64,000 nucleotides of DNA from Cognatishimia activa (GTDB lineage Bacteria; Pseudomonadota; Alphaproteobacteria; Rhodobacterales; Rhodobacteraceae), in assembly GCF_026016445.1 (NCBI RefSeq), contig NZ_CP096147.1, forward strand, positions 2,330,501 through 2,394,500, read 5' to 3'. Positions 8,209 to 17,758 of this stretch are shown piece by piece (the stretch's first letter is position 1; each line of letters opens with the position of its first letter). Made by a program: the position numbers and the translations under genes. The notes below the pieces were generated by a model that worked only from the letters and a program-made list of their open reading frames with translations, was not told the DNA's origin and searched no databases.

Positions 8209-9492
8209 ATGAAAATGGCTCAAATTCATAAATTACGCGGTGCCTTCAAGCCGCTAATCTGCGCCGCCACTATTTCGGCAACTGCACTGTCGGCACATGC
8301 ACAGTCCACTTTTTCTATAGATGACACCGGTTTAGTTCGTGCAGAGGAAGCGTTGCAGTCTTCCAATTTCAATCTTGCGCGAGACCTGGGGCAAACGGCC
8401 TATGCCCATGCCAATTCAGATGTTAAAAAGCTGCAATCTGCACGACTTGTCAGCGCAGCTTACTTTGGTCTTGGCCGTTTCACTGCCGCACAATTCTGGC
8501 TGCGCCGCGCCACCAATCACGCCAAGACTCCGCAAGATGCACTGCAGCTTCGAGAGGACATGAGCGCCATCCGCAAATCCAATCCGCTCGCCACAAGTCT
8601 CTCATTCTCTATCGCGCCTTCTGACAATGTGAATGGCGGTGCCGCTGATAGAACTTTTTCGCTGGGTGATTTCACATTCGAATTTGCACCAAGCAGTCTC
8701 GCGCTTTCAGGTATCGAATATTCCGGTCAGGTGGATTTTCTATATAACTTGGGTGAGAGCGAAACCGGCGTCACAGCCGCGGGTCTTTCACTCTATGGCC
8801 GCACTTACTCACTGAGCCAATCCGCAAAGGAGGCTGCCCCCGGAGTGTCAGGATCTGACTATGCTTACACGCAAGTAGAAGCTTCTTTGCGTCATCGGCA
8901 AAACATCTTTGAGGGCCTTGGACCCTCGGAAATCGCACTTCAGGTCGGAAGAACCTGGTATGGTGGCGACCCCTTGCGCAACTACGCCCGCCTCGGCCTG
9001 TCTCAGGACTTTGTGCTTGGGCAAGATGCAGCGCTGACGATCAGCGGGTTCGCAGAAAACCAAAACGCATTGTCCGCAGCCCAAGTCGATACGCGAGTGT
9101 ATGATTTGAAAGGAATTTATGCCCAGCGCCTGGCTAATCAGGATGTCTTACGGCTTACCCTGCAGCGACGCTTTCATGACGCGGATGAGGAAACATTCAC
9201 TTACTCCGACAATCGCTTTGTGGTCAGTTACGAGTTGGCTGAACGCTATTGGAACACCAAACTCTCTTTGTTCGCGGGGTTTGGTTACAAGAACTACGAC
9301 GAGTTTTCCCTGTCGCTGGATGGCCGCCGTGATCGATCCGTCTCTGCTGGTTTAACAGCCGTGTTTGAGGGTGTCTCTTATTTCGGATTTTCTCCCAGTA
9401 TGACGTTGGCTGCCAACAGGACCCAGTCCAACGTTGCGCGGTTCACAACGAATGGCTTGGAAGCGCGGCTCGGGTTCACGTCGAATTTCTAA
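8209..9492 (+). CDS. Slam-like outer-membrane protein (TPR-type N-terminus plus beta-barrel)
   Basis: A 427-residue protein with a signal peptide (about 1-32, ending AHA-Q). An alpha-helical TPR-like region follows (about 38-125; AEEALQSSNFNLARDLGQTA and YFGLGRFTAAQFWLRRA). After it comes a long stretch of alternating amphipathic strands ending in Phe, the usual signature of an outer-membrane barrel. This order of domains is that of surface lipoprotein assembly modifiers (Slam, DUF560), which move lipoproteins to the cell surface. That assignment is by architecture and remembered resemblance, not by a search. The divergent neighbour encodes a lipoprotein, which fits. A bidirectional terminator follows immediately. 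No strong Shine-Dalgarno sequence precedes the ATG at 8209; the ATG at 8215 is an alternative. Confidence 0.7.
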   Translation: MKMAQIHKLRGAFKPLICAATISATALSAHAQSTFSIDDTGLVRAEEALQSSNFNLARDLGQTAYAHANSDVKKLQSARLVSAAYFGLGRFTAAQFWLRRATNHAKTPQDALQLREDMSAIRKSNPLATSLSFSIAPSDNVNGGAADRTFSLGDFTFEFAPSSLALSGIEYSGQVDFLYNLGESETGVTAAGLSLYGRTYSLSQSAKEAAPGVSGSDYAYTQVEASLRHRQNIFEGLGPSEIALQVGRTWYGGDPLRNYARLGLSQDFVLGQDAALTISGFAENQNALSAAQVDTRVYDLKGIYAQRLANQDVLRLTLQRRFHDADEETFTYSDNRFVVSYELAERYWNTKLSLFAGFGYKNYDEFSLSLDGRRDRSVSAGLTAVFEGVSYFGFSPSMTLAANRTQSNVARFTTNGLEARLGFTSNF

Positions 9493-9493
9493 C

Positions 9494-9532
9494 AAAAAAG
9501 GCCCCCGCACAAAAAATGCGGAGGCCTTTTTG
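9494..9532. terminator. Bidirectional rho-independent terminator
   Basis: A GC-rich stem (AAAGGCC..CCGCA pairing with TGCGG..GGCCTTT, one mismatch) encloses an A-rich loop. It is flanked by an A-run on the left and a T-run on the right. It would end both the barrel gene (plus) and ccoNOQP (minus). Confidence 0.85.
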
Positions 9533-9548
9533 TTTCATGTGCAGGTGG

Positions 9549-10415
9549 CTATTCACCGCCACCCAGCTGGTGAACGTAGGCTGACACCGCGCGGATCTGA
9601 GCTTCTGTCAGGCGGGTATCCCAGCTTGGCATGACACCAAAACGGCTGTTCACAACCGTCTCGCGAATATCATCGTATGACCCACCGAAGAGCCAGATCG
9701 CATCTGCGAGGTTTGGCGCACCCTGATCACGGTCGCCTAGGCCCGCTTCGCCGTGACAGGAGGAACAGTTGTCTGCGTAGACTGTTGCGCCCTCGGTCAC
9801 CATGCTTGCGTCCATTGGTTCACCGCTCAGAGACATCACGAAGTTCACGACCTGATCAATCTGCTCGTCTTCCAGAAGTTCATCGCGCCCGAAAGCGGGC
9901 ATCTCAGAATACCGCGCGAGGTCGTTGTCCTCATTGCGGATACCCGCTGTCACAGTCTCGTGGATCGCTTCGATGTCACCACCCCAGAGCCAGTCGTTGT
10001 CCAGAAGGTTTGGATAGCCTTTGGCACCAGCTGCACCTGAGCCGTGACACTGCGCACACCACGTCTTGAAGACCGCGGCACCGGCAGATTTGGCATAGCC
10101 GTTCAGCTCTGGATCGCTTTCAATTGCGGTGAGTTCAGCAGATGCCAAACGCGCATTGATCGCTTCATTGCGGGTGTTCACCTCGTCAATTTCAGCCGCC
10201 ACTTCGGCCCGAGTGGAGTAACCTAACAGACCCTCAGTGGCGCCTTTGATCCCCGGCCATGCAGGGTAAGCGATGGTGTAACCGATGCCCCAGATGATGG
10301 TGATATAGAAGGTCCACAACCACCAGCGTGGCATAGGGTTGTCGTATTCCTGGATACCGTCCCACTCGTGTCCAGTGGTTGGAATATCCTGTTTTTGAAC
10401 AGGTTTCTTGCTCAT
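9549..10415 (-). CDS. ccoP: cbb3 cytochrome oxidase diheme subunit III (CcoP)
   Basis: The diheme c-type subunit (288 residues) that passes electrons from soluble or anchored cytochrome c to CcoO and CcoN. One N-terminal membrane helix (about 31-52) anchors two cytochrome c domains. Heme sites are CAQCH (120-124) and CSSCH (217-221), with likely axial Met residues in SEMPAF (about 172) and GVMPSW (about 262). It overlaps ccoQ by 4 bp (ATGA), implying coupled translation, and is the last gene of ccoNOQP. The stop is 17 bp from a strong bidirectional terminator. Confidence 0.97.
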   Translation of the reverse strand: MSKKPVQKQDIPTTGHEWDGIQEYDNPMPRWWLWTFYITIIWGIGYTIAYPAWPGIKGATEGLLGYSTRAEVAAEIDEVNTRNEAINARLASAELTAIESDPELNGYAKSAGAAVFKTWCAQCHGSGAAGAKGYPNLLDNDWLWGGDIEAIHETVTAGIRNEDNDLARYSEMPAFGRDELLEDEQIDQVVNFVMSLSGEPMDASMVTEGATVYADNCSSCHGEAGLGDRDQGAPNLADAIWLFGGSYDDIRETVVNSRFGVMPSWDTRLTEAQIRAVSAYVHQLGGGE

Positions 10416-10609
10416 TTCTGCGCCTCCTTCTCAGTCTCGGCGTCTGGCGCGGGTTTGTCTTCGTAGCGGAATGGAATGCCTGCTGTGTCCTGATATTCTG
10501 CCTTGGAACCTGGGCGGAACACCCAGAGGATCACCATGAGGAAGAAGGTGAAGAGGAACAGCAGCATCCAGCTATCTGCGAATTCACGTAGGAGAGAATA
10601 AGTTTCCAT
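10412..10609 (-). CDS. ccoQ: cbb3 oxidase small subunit CcoQ
   Basis: A 65-residue single-helix protein (helix about 12-32, [18 protein letters not shown]) followed by the family-typical short tail [16 protein letters not shown]. CcoQ stabilises the cbb3 complex and is dispensable in some species. It lies between ccoO (11 bp gap) and ccoP (4-bp overlap), the standard position. Length and position fit the family well. Confidence 0.95.
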   Translation of the reverse strand: METYSLLREFADSWMLLFLFTFFLMVILWVFRPGSKAEYQDTAGIPFRYEDKPAPDAETEKEAQK

Positions 10610-10620
10610 TGTTCCCTCCC

Positions 10621-11352
10621 TTAGCGTGACGCGTCAGGCGTGAAGGTCGAGAAGTCGACCAGTGTGCCCAACATTTGCAGGTAAGCCACCAAGGCATCCA
10701 TTTCGGTTGTACCCGGTTGACCGTCGAAGTTACGGACGCTGACACTGTCTTCGCCGTAGCGTTCCAGAAGGCCATCATAGTCAAGATCAGGATCAGCCTG
10801 CGCATTGAAATCAAGCTGCGCGTTGGCGATCATGTCCTCGGTGTATGGCACACCAACCATGGCGTTCACCTTCATCAGATCCCCGATGTATTCACCATCG
10901 ATCCGATTGTTTGTCAGGTAGCCATACTTAGGCATGATGGATTCTGGAACGACGGATTGAGGATCGATCAGGTGATCCACATGCCAGTCATCAGAGTAAC
11001 GACCGCCCACACGGGCCAGGTCTGGCCCTGTCCGTTTGGATCCCCATTGGAATGGGTGGTCGTACTGCGATTCTGCCGCCAGAGAGTAGTGACCGTAGCG
11101 TTCAACCTCATCTCGCATTGGGCGGATCATCTGGCTGTGGCAGACATAGCACCCTTCGCGGATGTAGATGTCTTTGCCAGCCAGCTCCAGCGGGGTGTAG
11201 GGGCGCATGCCCTCCACATCCTCGATGGTGTTTTCCAGCCAGAACAGTGGGGCGATCTGCACGATCCCCCCGATTGTCACAACGAGGAAACTGAACACCA
11301 ACAGAAGCGTCGCGTTGGTTTCTAGGATTTTGTGTTTATCAAGAATAGCCAT
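10621..11352 (-). CDS. ccoO: cbb3 cytochrome oxidase monoheme subunit II (CcoO)
   Basis: The monoheme membrane-anchored subunit (243 residues). It has an N-terminal helix (about 14-36) and one heme c site, CYVCH at 68-72 followed by [10 protein letters not shown], the hallmark of CcoO. A conserved MPKYGYL block near 140 supplies the axial Met. It follows ccoN by 14 bp and precedes ccoQ by 11 bp, so the four structural genes form one transcript. Nothing is unusual about length or motifs. Confidence 0.97.
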   Translation of the reverse strand: MAILDKHKILETNATLLLVFSFLVVTIGGIVQIAPLFWLENTIEDVEGMRPYTPLELAGKDIYIREGCYVCHSQMIRPMRDEVERYGHYSLAAESQYDHPFQWGSKRTGPDLARVGGRYSDDWHVDHLIDPQSVVPESIMPKYGYLTNNRIDGEYIGDLMKVNAMVGVPYTEDMIANAQLDFNAQADPDLDYDGLLERYGEDSVSVRNFDGQPGTTEMDALVAYLQMLGTLVDFSTFTPDASR

Positions 11353-11366
11353 CTCTCAGACCCTCC

Positions 11367-12971
11367 TTATTCTGCTGGAACTGCGACGGTCAGGCTGGCT
11401 TCTTTTGCCGGAGCCTTGCGTACAGTCAGCCAGAGGTTCACACACATGATGATCGCACCTACGAGGTACATGACCCCACCCAGTCCGCGCACCACATACA
11501 TTGGGAATTTCGCGGCAACGGTGTCGGCGAAGGAGTTCACGAGGAAGCCGTTCGCATCCACTTCACGCCACATCAGGCCTTCCATGATGCCGGTCACCCA
11601 CATGGAGGCCGCGTAAAGGATGATCCCGATAGTCGCGAGCCAGAAGTGCCAGCTTACCATGGTCAAGCTGTACAGACGTTCGCGTTTCCACAGAACCGGT
11701 ACCAGGAAGTAGAGAGCACCAAAGGTGATCATACCGTTCCAACCCAGCGCACCAGAATGCACGTGACCAATAGTCCAGTCGGTGTAGTGGCTCAGAGAGT
11801 TCACCGCACGGATCGACATCATTGGACCTTCGAAGGTCGACATGCCGTAGAAGCCAAGCGAGATCACCATCATCCGGATCACCGGGTCGGTGCGCAGCTT
11901 GTCCCATGCGCCAGAGAGCGTCATCAGACCGTTGATCATACCACCCCAGCTTGGCATCCAAAGGATGATCGAGAAGACCATACCCAGAGTCGATGCCCAG
12001 TCAGGCAGCGCAGTGTAATGCAGGTGGTGTGGACCCGCCCAGATATACAGGAAGATCAGCGCCCAGAAGTGGATGATCGACAGTTTGTAAGAGAACACCG
12101 GACGTTCAGCCTGCTTCGGAATGAAGTAGTACATCATGCCCAGGAAGCCCGCTGTCAGGAAGAAGCCCACCGCATTGTGGCCATACCACCATTGCACCAT
12201 GGCGTCCTGAACACCTGCCCAGAGGATCACGGATTTGGAGCCAAAGATGCTGACCGGAATGGTCATATTGTTCACAAGGTGCAGCATCGCAACGGTGACG
12301 ATAAAGCTCAGGAAGAACCAGTTCGCCACGTAGATGTGCTTTTCCTTGCGTTTGATGATGGTGCCAAGGAACACGGCCAGATAAGCGACCCAGACGATGG
12401 TCAGCCAAAGGTCCACATGCCATTCAGGTTCGGCATATTCTTTGGACTGCGTGCCACCCAGAACATAGCCGAGTGCTGCCAACACGATGAACAGCTGGTA
12501 GCCCCAGAAGACAAACCACGCAAGATTGCCACCCCAGAGACGTGCGGCGCTGGTGCGCTGCACGACATAGAAGGATGTCGCAATCAAAGCGTTGCCGCCA
12601 AAGGCAAAAATTACCGCGCTGGTGTGCAGCGGGCGCAGACGGCCAAAGTTGCCGATACCTTGTGTCCATTCAAAATTAAGAACCGGAAAGGCCAATTGGA
12701 ATGCGATGAAAACGCCTACCAAGAACCCCACAACGCCCCAGAAAGCCGTGGCAACCACGCCTGCCCGGATCACGTCATCCATATATTCGGACTGCGAAGG
12801 TACCGGCTTTTCTTCACCCGTTCCCCGCAGCACCCATAAAAAAAGCCCACCGGAAACAAGCACAATCACAAGTGCTTGCACCATATAGGCCAAGTCGCGC
12901 GCATAGTTGGCCGCAATCATCGCTCCTAGCGTGATGAGGCCCAGCACGATCAGCTTCACAGTGTTGATCAT
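11367..12971 (-). CDS. ccoN: cbb3 cytochrome oxidase catalytic subunit I (CcoN)
   Basis: The heme-copper catalytic subunit (534 residues, about 12 membrane helices) that reduces oxygen to water with high affinity and pumps protons. Characteristic blocks are [19 protein letters not shown] (low-spin heme ligand region), [13 protein letters not shown] (CuB ligand His), [14 protein letters not shown] (paired CuB His) and [14 protein letters not shown] (heme ligands). The last has the C-family layout. A GGGA Shine-Dalgarno sequence precedes the ATG. First gene of ccoNOQP; a perfect FNR box lies about 110 bp upstream and is shared with the divergent stress-protein gene. Confidence 0.97.
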   Translation of the reverse strand: MINTVKLIVLGLITLGAMIAANYARDLAYMVQALVIVLVSGGLFLWVLRGTGEEKPVPSQSEYMDDVIRAGVVATAFWGVVGFLVGVFIAFQLAFPVLNFEWTQGIGNFGRLRPLHTSAVIFAFGGNALIATSFYVVQRTSAARLWGGNLAWFVFWGYQLFIVLAALGYVLGGTQSKEYAEPEWHVDLWLTIVWVAYLAVFLGTIIKRKEKHIYVANWFFLSFIVTVAMLHLVNNMTIPVSIFGSKSVILWAGVQDAMVQWWYGHNAVGFFLTAGFLGMMYYFIPKQAERPVFSYKLSIIHFWALIFLYIWAGPHHLHYTALPDWASTLGMVFSIILWMPSWGGMINGLMTLSGAWDKLRTDPVIRMMVISLGFYGMSTFEGPMMSIRAVNSLSHYTDWTIGHVHSGALGWNGMITFGALYFLVPVLWKRERLYSLTMVSWHFWLATIGIILYAASMWVTGIMEGLMWREVDANGFLVNSFADTVAAKFPMYVVRGLGGVMYLVGAIIMCVNLWLTVRKAPAKEASLTVAVPAE

Positions 12972-13076
12972 TTCGTGTCCCTTTGTCTTGCCCAGCTGGC
13001 GCGCTTGGACGAATCCAAACGGACCACGGGCGGCTTCAGACTGAGGCCTTTTTGCTTTTGCTGGGGATGTGCTGCC

Positions 13077-13090
13077 TTGATCTGCATCAA
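13077..13090. promoter_or_regulatory. FNR/FnrL box between ccoN and the universal stress gene
   Basis: TTGATCTGCATCAA is a perfect match to TTGAT-N4-ATCAA. Its centre is about 112 bp from the ccoN start and 91 bp from the stress-protein start. Class II spacing (-41.5) would place start sites near 13042 (left) and 13125 (right), each with an ordinary leader. It could serve both genes. Confidence 0.9.
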
Positions 13091-13174
13091 GGAAATTCGC
13101 CCCTTACGCGCGCAGGCTGATTTTTAAGGGGTCTCAGCGACCCAGTTCTCTAATCATTTATCAAGGAGGCTCCG

Positions 13175-14014
13175 ATGCCCTTCAAATCCGTGATGTCCGT
13201 GTTGACCGATGTGGATTTTGCCGAGCAGACTTTGAAACAGGCCAGCCTATTTGCACGCGAGCATCGGGCGCATCTGGATGTCTTAACCCTCGGCGTAGAT
13301 CGCAGTCAGATGGGCTACTATTTTTCAGGAGCCAGCGCTGTGGTGGTAGAAACCTCTCTCAACCAGGCGCGCGAAGAAGCCCAGGCGATTGAACGCGTGG
13401 CAGAGACTTTCTTAAGGAATACAGAATGCCGCTGGGCGGTGGAGGCTGGTGTCTCTCAGATGACAGATGTGGCCCGCCATGTCGCCGCGCGCGCACGGTT
13501 CTCAGATGTGATGATCCTGCCGAAACCCTATGGCGAAAACCATGGGTATGAAATGGAGACGACCATCGAAGCCGCTCTGTTTGATGCAGGCGCTCCGGTT
13601 CTTGTGGTCCCGGAAAGCGGGAAAACCATTTCGAAGCCGAAATCGATCACCGTGGCTTGGAACGAAAGTCAGGAGGCGCTTGGCGCTGCTAAAGCGGCCT
13701 TGCCGCTTTTGGCTGAGGCTGATCTAGTGCGCGTTTTGGTAATTGACCCGCCGACCCATGGTCCTAACCGGTCTGATCCGGGTGGCCTGCTGTCAACATT
13801 CCTCGCCCGTCACGGCGTGCGCGTGGAAATCGACGTTCTGTCAAAATCCATGCCACGCGTTTCTGATGTTCTGCTGCGTCATGCGCAGGACACCGAGGCG
13901 GAGATGATTGTCATGGGGGCCTACGGTCACTCGCGGTTCCGCGAATCCATCCTGGGAGGCGCGACCCGCCATATGTTGGAGCAGGCCGAAATCCCTGTCT
14001 TCATGGCGCACTGA
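13175..14014 (+). CDS. Tandem-domain universal stress protein
   Basis: A cytoplasmic UspA-superfamily protein of 279 residues with two Usp folds in tandem (about 1-145 and 150-279). The second domain shows the nucleotide-binding signature G-x2-G-x9-G (VMGAYGHSRFRESILGGAT); in the first the motif is degraded. Tandem Usp genes under FNR control are common beside microaerobic respiration genes, and their exact role is unsettled. The ATG has a strong AAGGAGG, and the shared FNR box lies 91 bp upstream. Its stop codon TGA directly abuts the convergent fnrL stop, with no bases between. Confidence 0.93.
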   Translation: MPFKSVMSVLTDVDFAEQTLKQASLFAREHRAHLDVLTLGVDRSQMGYYFSGASAVVVETSLNQAREEAQAIERVAETFLRNTECRWAVEAGVSQMTDVARHVAARARFSDVMILPKPYGENHGYEMETTIEAALFDAGAPVLVVPESGKTISKPKSITVAWNESQEALGAAKAALPLLAEADLVRVLVIDPPTHGPNRSDPGGLLSTFLARHGVRVEIDVLSKSMPRVSDVLLRHAQDTEAEMIVMGAYGHSRFRESILGGATRHMLEQAEIPVFMAH

Positions 14015-14761
14015 TCAGATCAGAACACCACCGTCCGCATCATCGCCTGCTTCTTCCAGCAGGCGATCCATATCATGCACCGTGACATGGCGATTGCCTT
14101 CCAGCGAAATCACCCCATCACGCTTTAGCGCCGAGATCTGGCGGCTGACGGTTTCCAACGTCAAACCCAGATAGTCTGCCATTGCCTCACGGGTCAGCGG
14201 CAGATCGAATTCCATCGTCCCTTGCAACGTCGCCAGTTTCAGGGTCGCATCACGCCGCGCTATGATGGCCAAAAGCGAAGCGATTTTCTCGCGCGCTTTC
14301 TTACGACCCAGCACAAGCATCCATTCGCGGGCAGCATCCAGCTCATCTAGGGTCATTTGCAAAAGACGCTGCGCAATATGCGGCGTCTTCTCCATCATCG
14401 CCTCAAACGGCTTTTTGCGGAAACAACACATCACTATGTCTGATGTCGCGACCACATCATAAGGCGCGATATCGCGGCCGGGCCGCCCTACGAAATCGGA
14501 GGGCAGCAAGAGCCCTACCATCTGCGTACGCCCATCTTCCATCGTTTGCGTCAAAGTCGCGATCCCTGTCACAACCGAGCCAACAAAATCCATTTGGTCA
14601 CCGGACCAAATCACAGTCTGGCCTGCTTCGTAGCTACGATAATACTTGATCTCGTCAAGCTGGGTTAACTCGTCAGCGTCGCAACGAGAGCAAACCGCGC
14701 GGTGCCTAATCTGGCAGTCTCCGCAGTCTCGTGGTGCGCCGGTTGGCAATTCCAATGACAT
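14015..14761 (-). CDS. fnrL: FNR-family oxygen-sensing regulator FnrL
   Basis: A CRP/FNR-family activator of 248 residues. N-terminal Cys13, Cys16 and Cys24, plus one of the paired Cys near 116, fit the [4Fe-4S] ligand pattern of FnrL proteins. A cyclic-nucleotide-type beta-roll (about 30-145) and dimer helix follow. The helix-turn-helix TREAMADYLGLTLETVSRQISALK contains E-x2-S-R, the residues that read TTGAT half-sites. The start at 14761 is chosen over GTG at 14773 because it gives the 248 residues I recall for Rhodobacter FnrL and the normal Cys spacing. A perfect FNR box sits 15 bp upstream of the ATG, so self-repression is likely. Confidence 0.95.
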   Translation of the reverse strand: MSLELPTGAPRDCGDCQIRHRAVCSRCDADELTQLDEIKYYRSYEAGQTVIWSGDQMDFVGSVVTGIATLTQTMEDGRTQMVGLLLPSDFVGRPGRDIAPYDVVATSDIVMCCFRKKPFEAMMEKTPHIAQRLLQMTLDELDAAREWMLVLGRKKAREKIASLLAIIARRDATLKLATLQGTMEFDLPLTREAMADYLGLTLETVSRQISALKRDGVISLEGNRHVTVHDMDRLLEEAGDDADGGVLI

Positions 14762-14775
14762 GTTTTTCAACACCC

Positions 14776-14789
14776 TTGATCTGTATCAA
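14776..14789. promoter_or_regulatory. FNR/FnrL box between fnrL and hemN
   Basis: TTGATCTGTATCAA is a perfect match to TTGAT-N4-ATCAA. It lies within the 63 bp between the divergent start codons. Its centre is 42 bp before the hemN ATG and 21 bp before the fnrL ATG. That geometry suits activation of hemN and occlusion of the fnrL promoter. Confidence 0.92.
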
Positions 14790-14824
14790 AGAGAAGCTTT
14801 TGTTGCTCCCCTAACGCTAACTTC

Positions 14825-16180
14825 ATGAGACCAAAACAGCAATTCGCCGATCTGGGACTGTTTGACGCGAAAGTACCTCGCTACACAAGCTACCCCACCG
14901 CCCCGCACTTCAGCAATGATATTGATGCGGGTTTTTTTGAGTCATGCCTGTCGGAAATCCCCGAGAATTCAGAGGTTTCTCTCTATGTGCATGTTCCCTT
15001 CTGTCGGCGGCTCTGCTGGTTCTGTGCCTGCCGCACGCAGGGTACGCAAACGGCCTCCCCCGTTGCTGCCTATGTTGAGGTTTTACAAAGCGAACTTGCA
15101 TTATTGAAATCACGCTTGCCAAAAGGTGTTTCTTTGTCACGCCTTCACTGGGGCGGTGGTACACCAACACTTTTGACCGCCGATATGATCACGGCGCTTT
15201 CAGAAAGCATCTTCGAGCTCGCACCAATGGCTGAGGGCGGAGAGTTTTCGGTTGAAATCGATCCAAATGAAATTGACGAAACCCGCATGGACGCGCTTGC
15301 AGCGGCGAGCATGAATCGCGCATCGATCGGTGTGCAGGATTTCGACCGAGGCATTCAGGAAACCATCGGTCGCCTGCAAAGCTATGAGGTCACGAAGCGC
15401 GCTATCGATATGATCCGGGATCGCGGCGTTGAAAGCCTGAATGCTGACATCCTCTTTGGCTTGCCGCATCAGACGCCAGAAAAGATAACGGAAAGCGTGC
15501 AGAAACTGCTCTCGCTATCTCCTGATCGCGTCGCGCTCTATGGCTATGCCCATGTGCCTTGGATGGCCAAACGTCAGCAGTTGATCCCATCCGATGCTCT
15601 GCCAACCCCCGAAGAAAGGCTGGCACTCTTTGAAACAGCCGCAGAATTGTTCAGCTGGGATGGCTACGATGCAATTGGTATAGACCACTTTGCGCTGCCA
15701 ACAGACGGGCTTGCGAAGGCTGCCCAGAAGGGTCTACTGCGTCGCAATTTTCAGGGCTATACGGATGATCAAGCAGACGTTCTGATCGGGGTTGGTGCCT
15801 CATCCATTTCGAAATTCCCGCAAGGATACGCACAGAATGCGCCTGCGACAGCCGCTTATACGAAGGCCGTTCAATCGGGCGCTTTCTCGGTATCGCGCGG
15901 TCATGAATTCAGCGACGAGGATCGGTTGAATGCCCGTCTCATCGAGGCGGTCATGTGTGATTTTGCGGTCAATGCTAAAGAGATCGTTGAAACTTTCGCC
16001 ATTTCGCAGGACGATCTTCGAGACATATTCGACGCGGTAAACCTGAAATTTGATGGGCTTCTGAATGTGTCTGATGAGGGTCTTTTGGTACCAACAGAAG
16101 TACGCCCTCTCACCCGACTAATAGCACGCGCGTTTGATGCCTACGATCAAAGCAAAGCACGCCATAGCGCAGCGATTTGA
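14825..16180 (+). CDS. hemN: Oxygen-independent coproporphyrinogen III dehydrogenase (HemN)
   Basis: A radical SAM enzyme of 451 residues that decarboxylates two propionates of coproporphyrinogen III, allowing heme synthesis without oxygen. The N-terminus has PRYTSYPTAPHFS. The cluster motif C-x3-C-x2-C is Cys60, Cys64 and Cys67 (CRRLCWFC), followed by CRT as in HemN proper. HWGGGTPT, a conserved SIGVQDF and a C-terminal HemN-specific domain follow. No Shine-Dalgarno sequence precedes the ATG, and the FNR box is centred 42 bp upstream, which raises the chance of a leaderless transcript. The stop TGA abuts the yejF stop on the other strand. Confidence 0.95.
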   Translation: MRPKQQFADLGLFDAKVPRYTSYPTAPHFSNDIDAGFFESCLSEIPENSEVSLYVHVPFCRRLCWFCACRTQGTQTASPVAAYVEVLQSELALLKSRLPKGVSLSRLHWGGGTPTLLTADMITALSESIFELAPMAEGGEFSVEIDPNEIDETRMDALAAASMNRASIGVQDFDRGIQETIGRLQSYEVTKRAIDMIRDRGVESLNADILFGLPHQTPEKITESVQKLLSLSPDRVALYGYAHVPWMAKRQQLIPSDALPTPEERLALFETAAELFSWDGYDAIGIDHFALPTDGLAKAAQKGLLRRNFQGYTDDQADVLIGVGASSISKFPQGYAQNAPATAAYTKAVQSGAFSVSRGHEFSDEDRLNARLIEAVMCDFAVNAKEIVETFAISQDDLRDIFDAVNLKFDGLLNVSDEGLLVPTEVRPLTRLIARAFDAYDQSKARHSAAI

Positions 16181-17758
16181 TCAGTCTGCCGCAGCAAGAA
16201 GTTCTTGAGTGTAGCCCGTCTTCGGATTTGTAAACACGTCTTCAGCTGCGCCAGCTTCAACAACGTCGCCCTGTTTCATCACCATGATCTTGTGGCTCAT
16301 CGCGCGCACAACGTGCAGGTCGTGACTGATGAATAGATAAGCGAGCCCGTATTTCTTCTGCAGATTACGAAGCAGGTCCACAATTTGCACCTGAACAGTC
16401 ATATCCAGCGCAGAAGTCGGTTCATCCAGCACCACCAACTTGGGTCGCAAGATCATAGCCCTTGCGATGGCAATACGTTGGCGTTGACCACCAGAAAACT
16501 CGTGCGGGTATCGGTCCATTGTCGCCGGATCGAGCCCAACCTCTTCCATGACTTCCGCCACCAACTCACGCGGGTCACGCCCATCCGGATTGCCATGCAC
16601 TCCCAGCCCTTCCGCGATGATCTGCTCGCAACTCATACGGGGAGAGAGACTGCCAAACGGGTCTTGGAAGACGATCTGCATGTCCTTACGCAGTGCACGC
16701 AATTCTTTGGTTTTGCGCTTGCGAATGTCCTCATCCATGAAGCGGATGTCACCTTCGGATGCGATCAGGCGCATGATGGCCAAGGCAAGCGTCGTTTTGC
16801 CTGATCCGCTCTCACCGACCACCCCAAGCGTTTCACCTGCTCGAACGGTCATGGTTGCGTCATTCACCGCTTTCACATGACCAACGGTACGACGCAAAAG
16901 GCCACGTTGGATTGGGAACCAAATACGCAAGCCCTTGGTTTCAGCCACCACCGGCGCGGTCTCAGCCACCGGGTCCGGTGCTCCTGCGGCACGAGCATTT
17001 AGCAGTTTTCTGGTGTATTCATGCTGTGGATTGGCAAAGATTTCAGCGACCGGCCCCGCTTCGACAATCTCGCCATCTTTCATGACGCAGACCTTATCCG
17101 CGATCCGACGCACAATCCCAAGGTCGTGGGTAATAAACAAAAGGCCCATACCTTCGGATTTCTTCAGTTCAGCCAAGAGCTCCAAAATCTGTGCTTGGAT
17201 GGTCACGTCCAGCGCTGTCGTCGGTTCATCTGCCACCAATATGTCTGGCTTGTTCGCCAGAGCCATCGCGATCATGATGCGCTGCCGTTGTCCACCGCTT
17301 AGCTGGTGCGGATAGGATGTCAACCTGGATTCAGCGTCTCGGATTCCAACTTTGTTCATCAAATCCAAGATGCGTTCGCGCGCCTCGTCGCCGACAATCC
17401 CCTGGTGAAGTGCAAGCGACTCGCCCAGCTGCTTTTCCAGCGTATGCAGAGGGTTCAGTGAGGTCATCGGTTCCTGGAAAATGAAGCTGATGTCATTCCC
17501 GCGCACCTTACGCAGCAGCTTTTCATCCGCTGACACCATCTCCTGACCATCATATGTCACCGATCCCGACACGGTGGCGCTTGCACCAAGCAGGGATACT
17601 GTCGAAAGCGCGGTCACGGATTTGCCGGAACCTGACTCACCGACCAAAGCGACGGTTTCTCCACGATCCACCGAGAAGGACACGCCTCTGACGGCCTCAA
17701 AATCTCGCCCCTCCACACGGAAGGACACACGCAGGCCCTTTACCTCAAGAATGCTCAT
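16181..17758 (-). CDS. yejF: Oligopeptide ABC transporter, fused tandem ATPase YejF
   Basis: The cytoplasmic ATPase of a peptide importer: 525 residues with two complete ABC domains. The first has Walker A GESGSGKS (about 41-48) and LSGGQRQRI; the second has GESGSGKT (near 320) and a FSGGQRQRI signature. Each ends in an oligopeptide-type C-terminal extension. Such fusions are typical of YejF, which with YejA, YejB and YejE imports peptides; in enterics the system takes up microcin C. The ATG overlaps the yejE stop by 4 bp (ATGA). Last gene of yejABEF, with its stop abutting that of hemN. Confidence 0.93.
   Translation of the reverse strand: MSILEVKGLRVSFRVEGRDFEAVRGVSFSVDRGETVALVGESGSGKSVTALSTVSLLGASATVSGSVTYDGQEMVSADEKLLRKVRGNDISFIFQEPMTSLNPLHTLEKQLGESLALHQGIVGDEARERILDLMNKVGIRDAESRLTSYPHQLSGGQRQRIMIAMALANKPDILVADEPTTALDVTIQAQILELLAELKKSEGMGLLFITHDLGIVRRIADKVCVMKDGEIVEAGPVAEIFANPQHEYTRKLLNARAAGAPDPVAETAPVVAETKGLRIWFPIQRGLLRRTVGHVKAVNDATMTVRAGETLGVVGESGSGKTTLALAIMRLIASEGDIRFMDEDIRKRKTKELRALRKDMQIVFQDPFGSLSPRMSCEQIIAEGLGVHGNPDGRDPRELVAEVMEEVGLDPATMDRYPHEFSGGQRQRIAIARAMILRPKLVVLDEPTSALDMTVQVQIVDLLRNLQKKYGLAYLFISHDLHVVRAMSHKIMVMKQGDVVEAGAAEDVFTNPKTGYTQELLAAAD

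Noticed and set aside
11646..12839. A 397-codon open frame on the plus strand opposite ccoN
   Set aside because: It lies wholly within ccoN, is rich in His, Asp and Arg as expected from the complement of a membrane protein, and has no family likeness.
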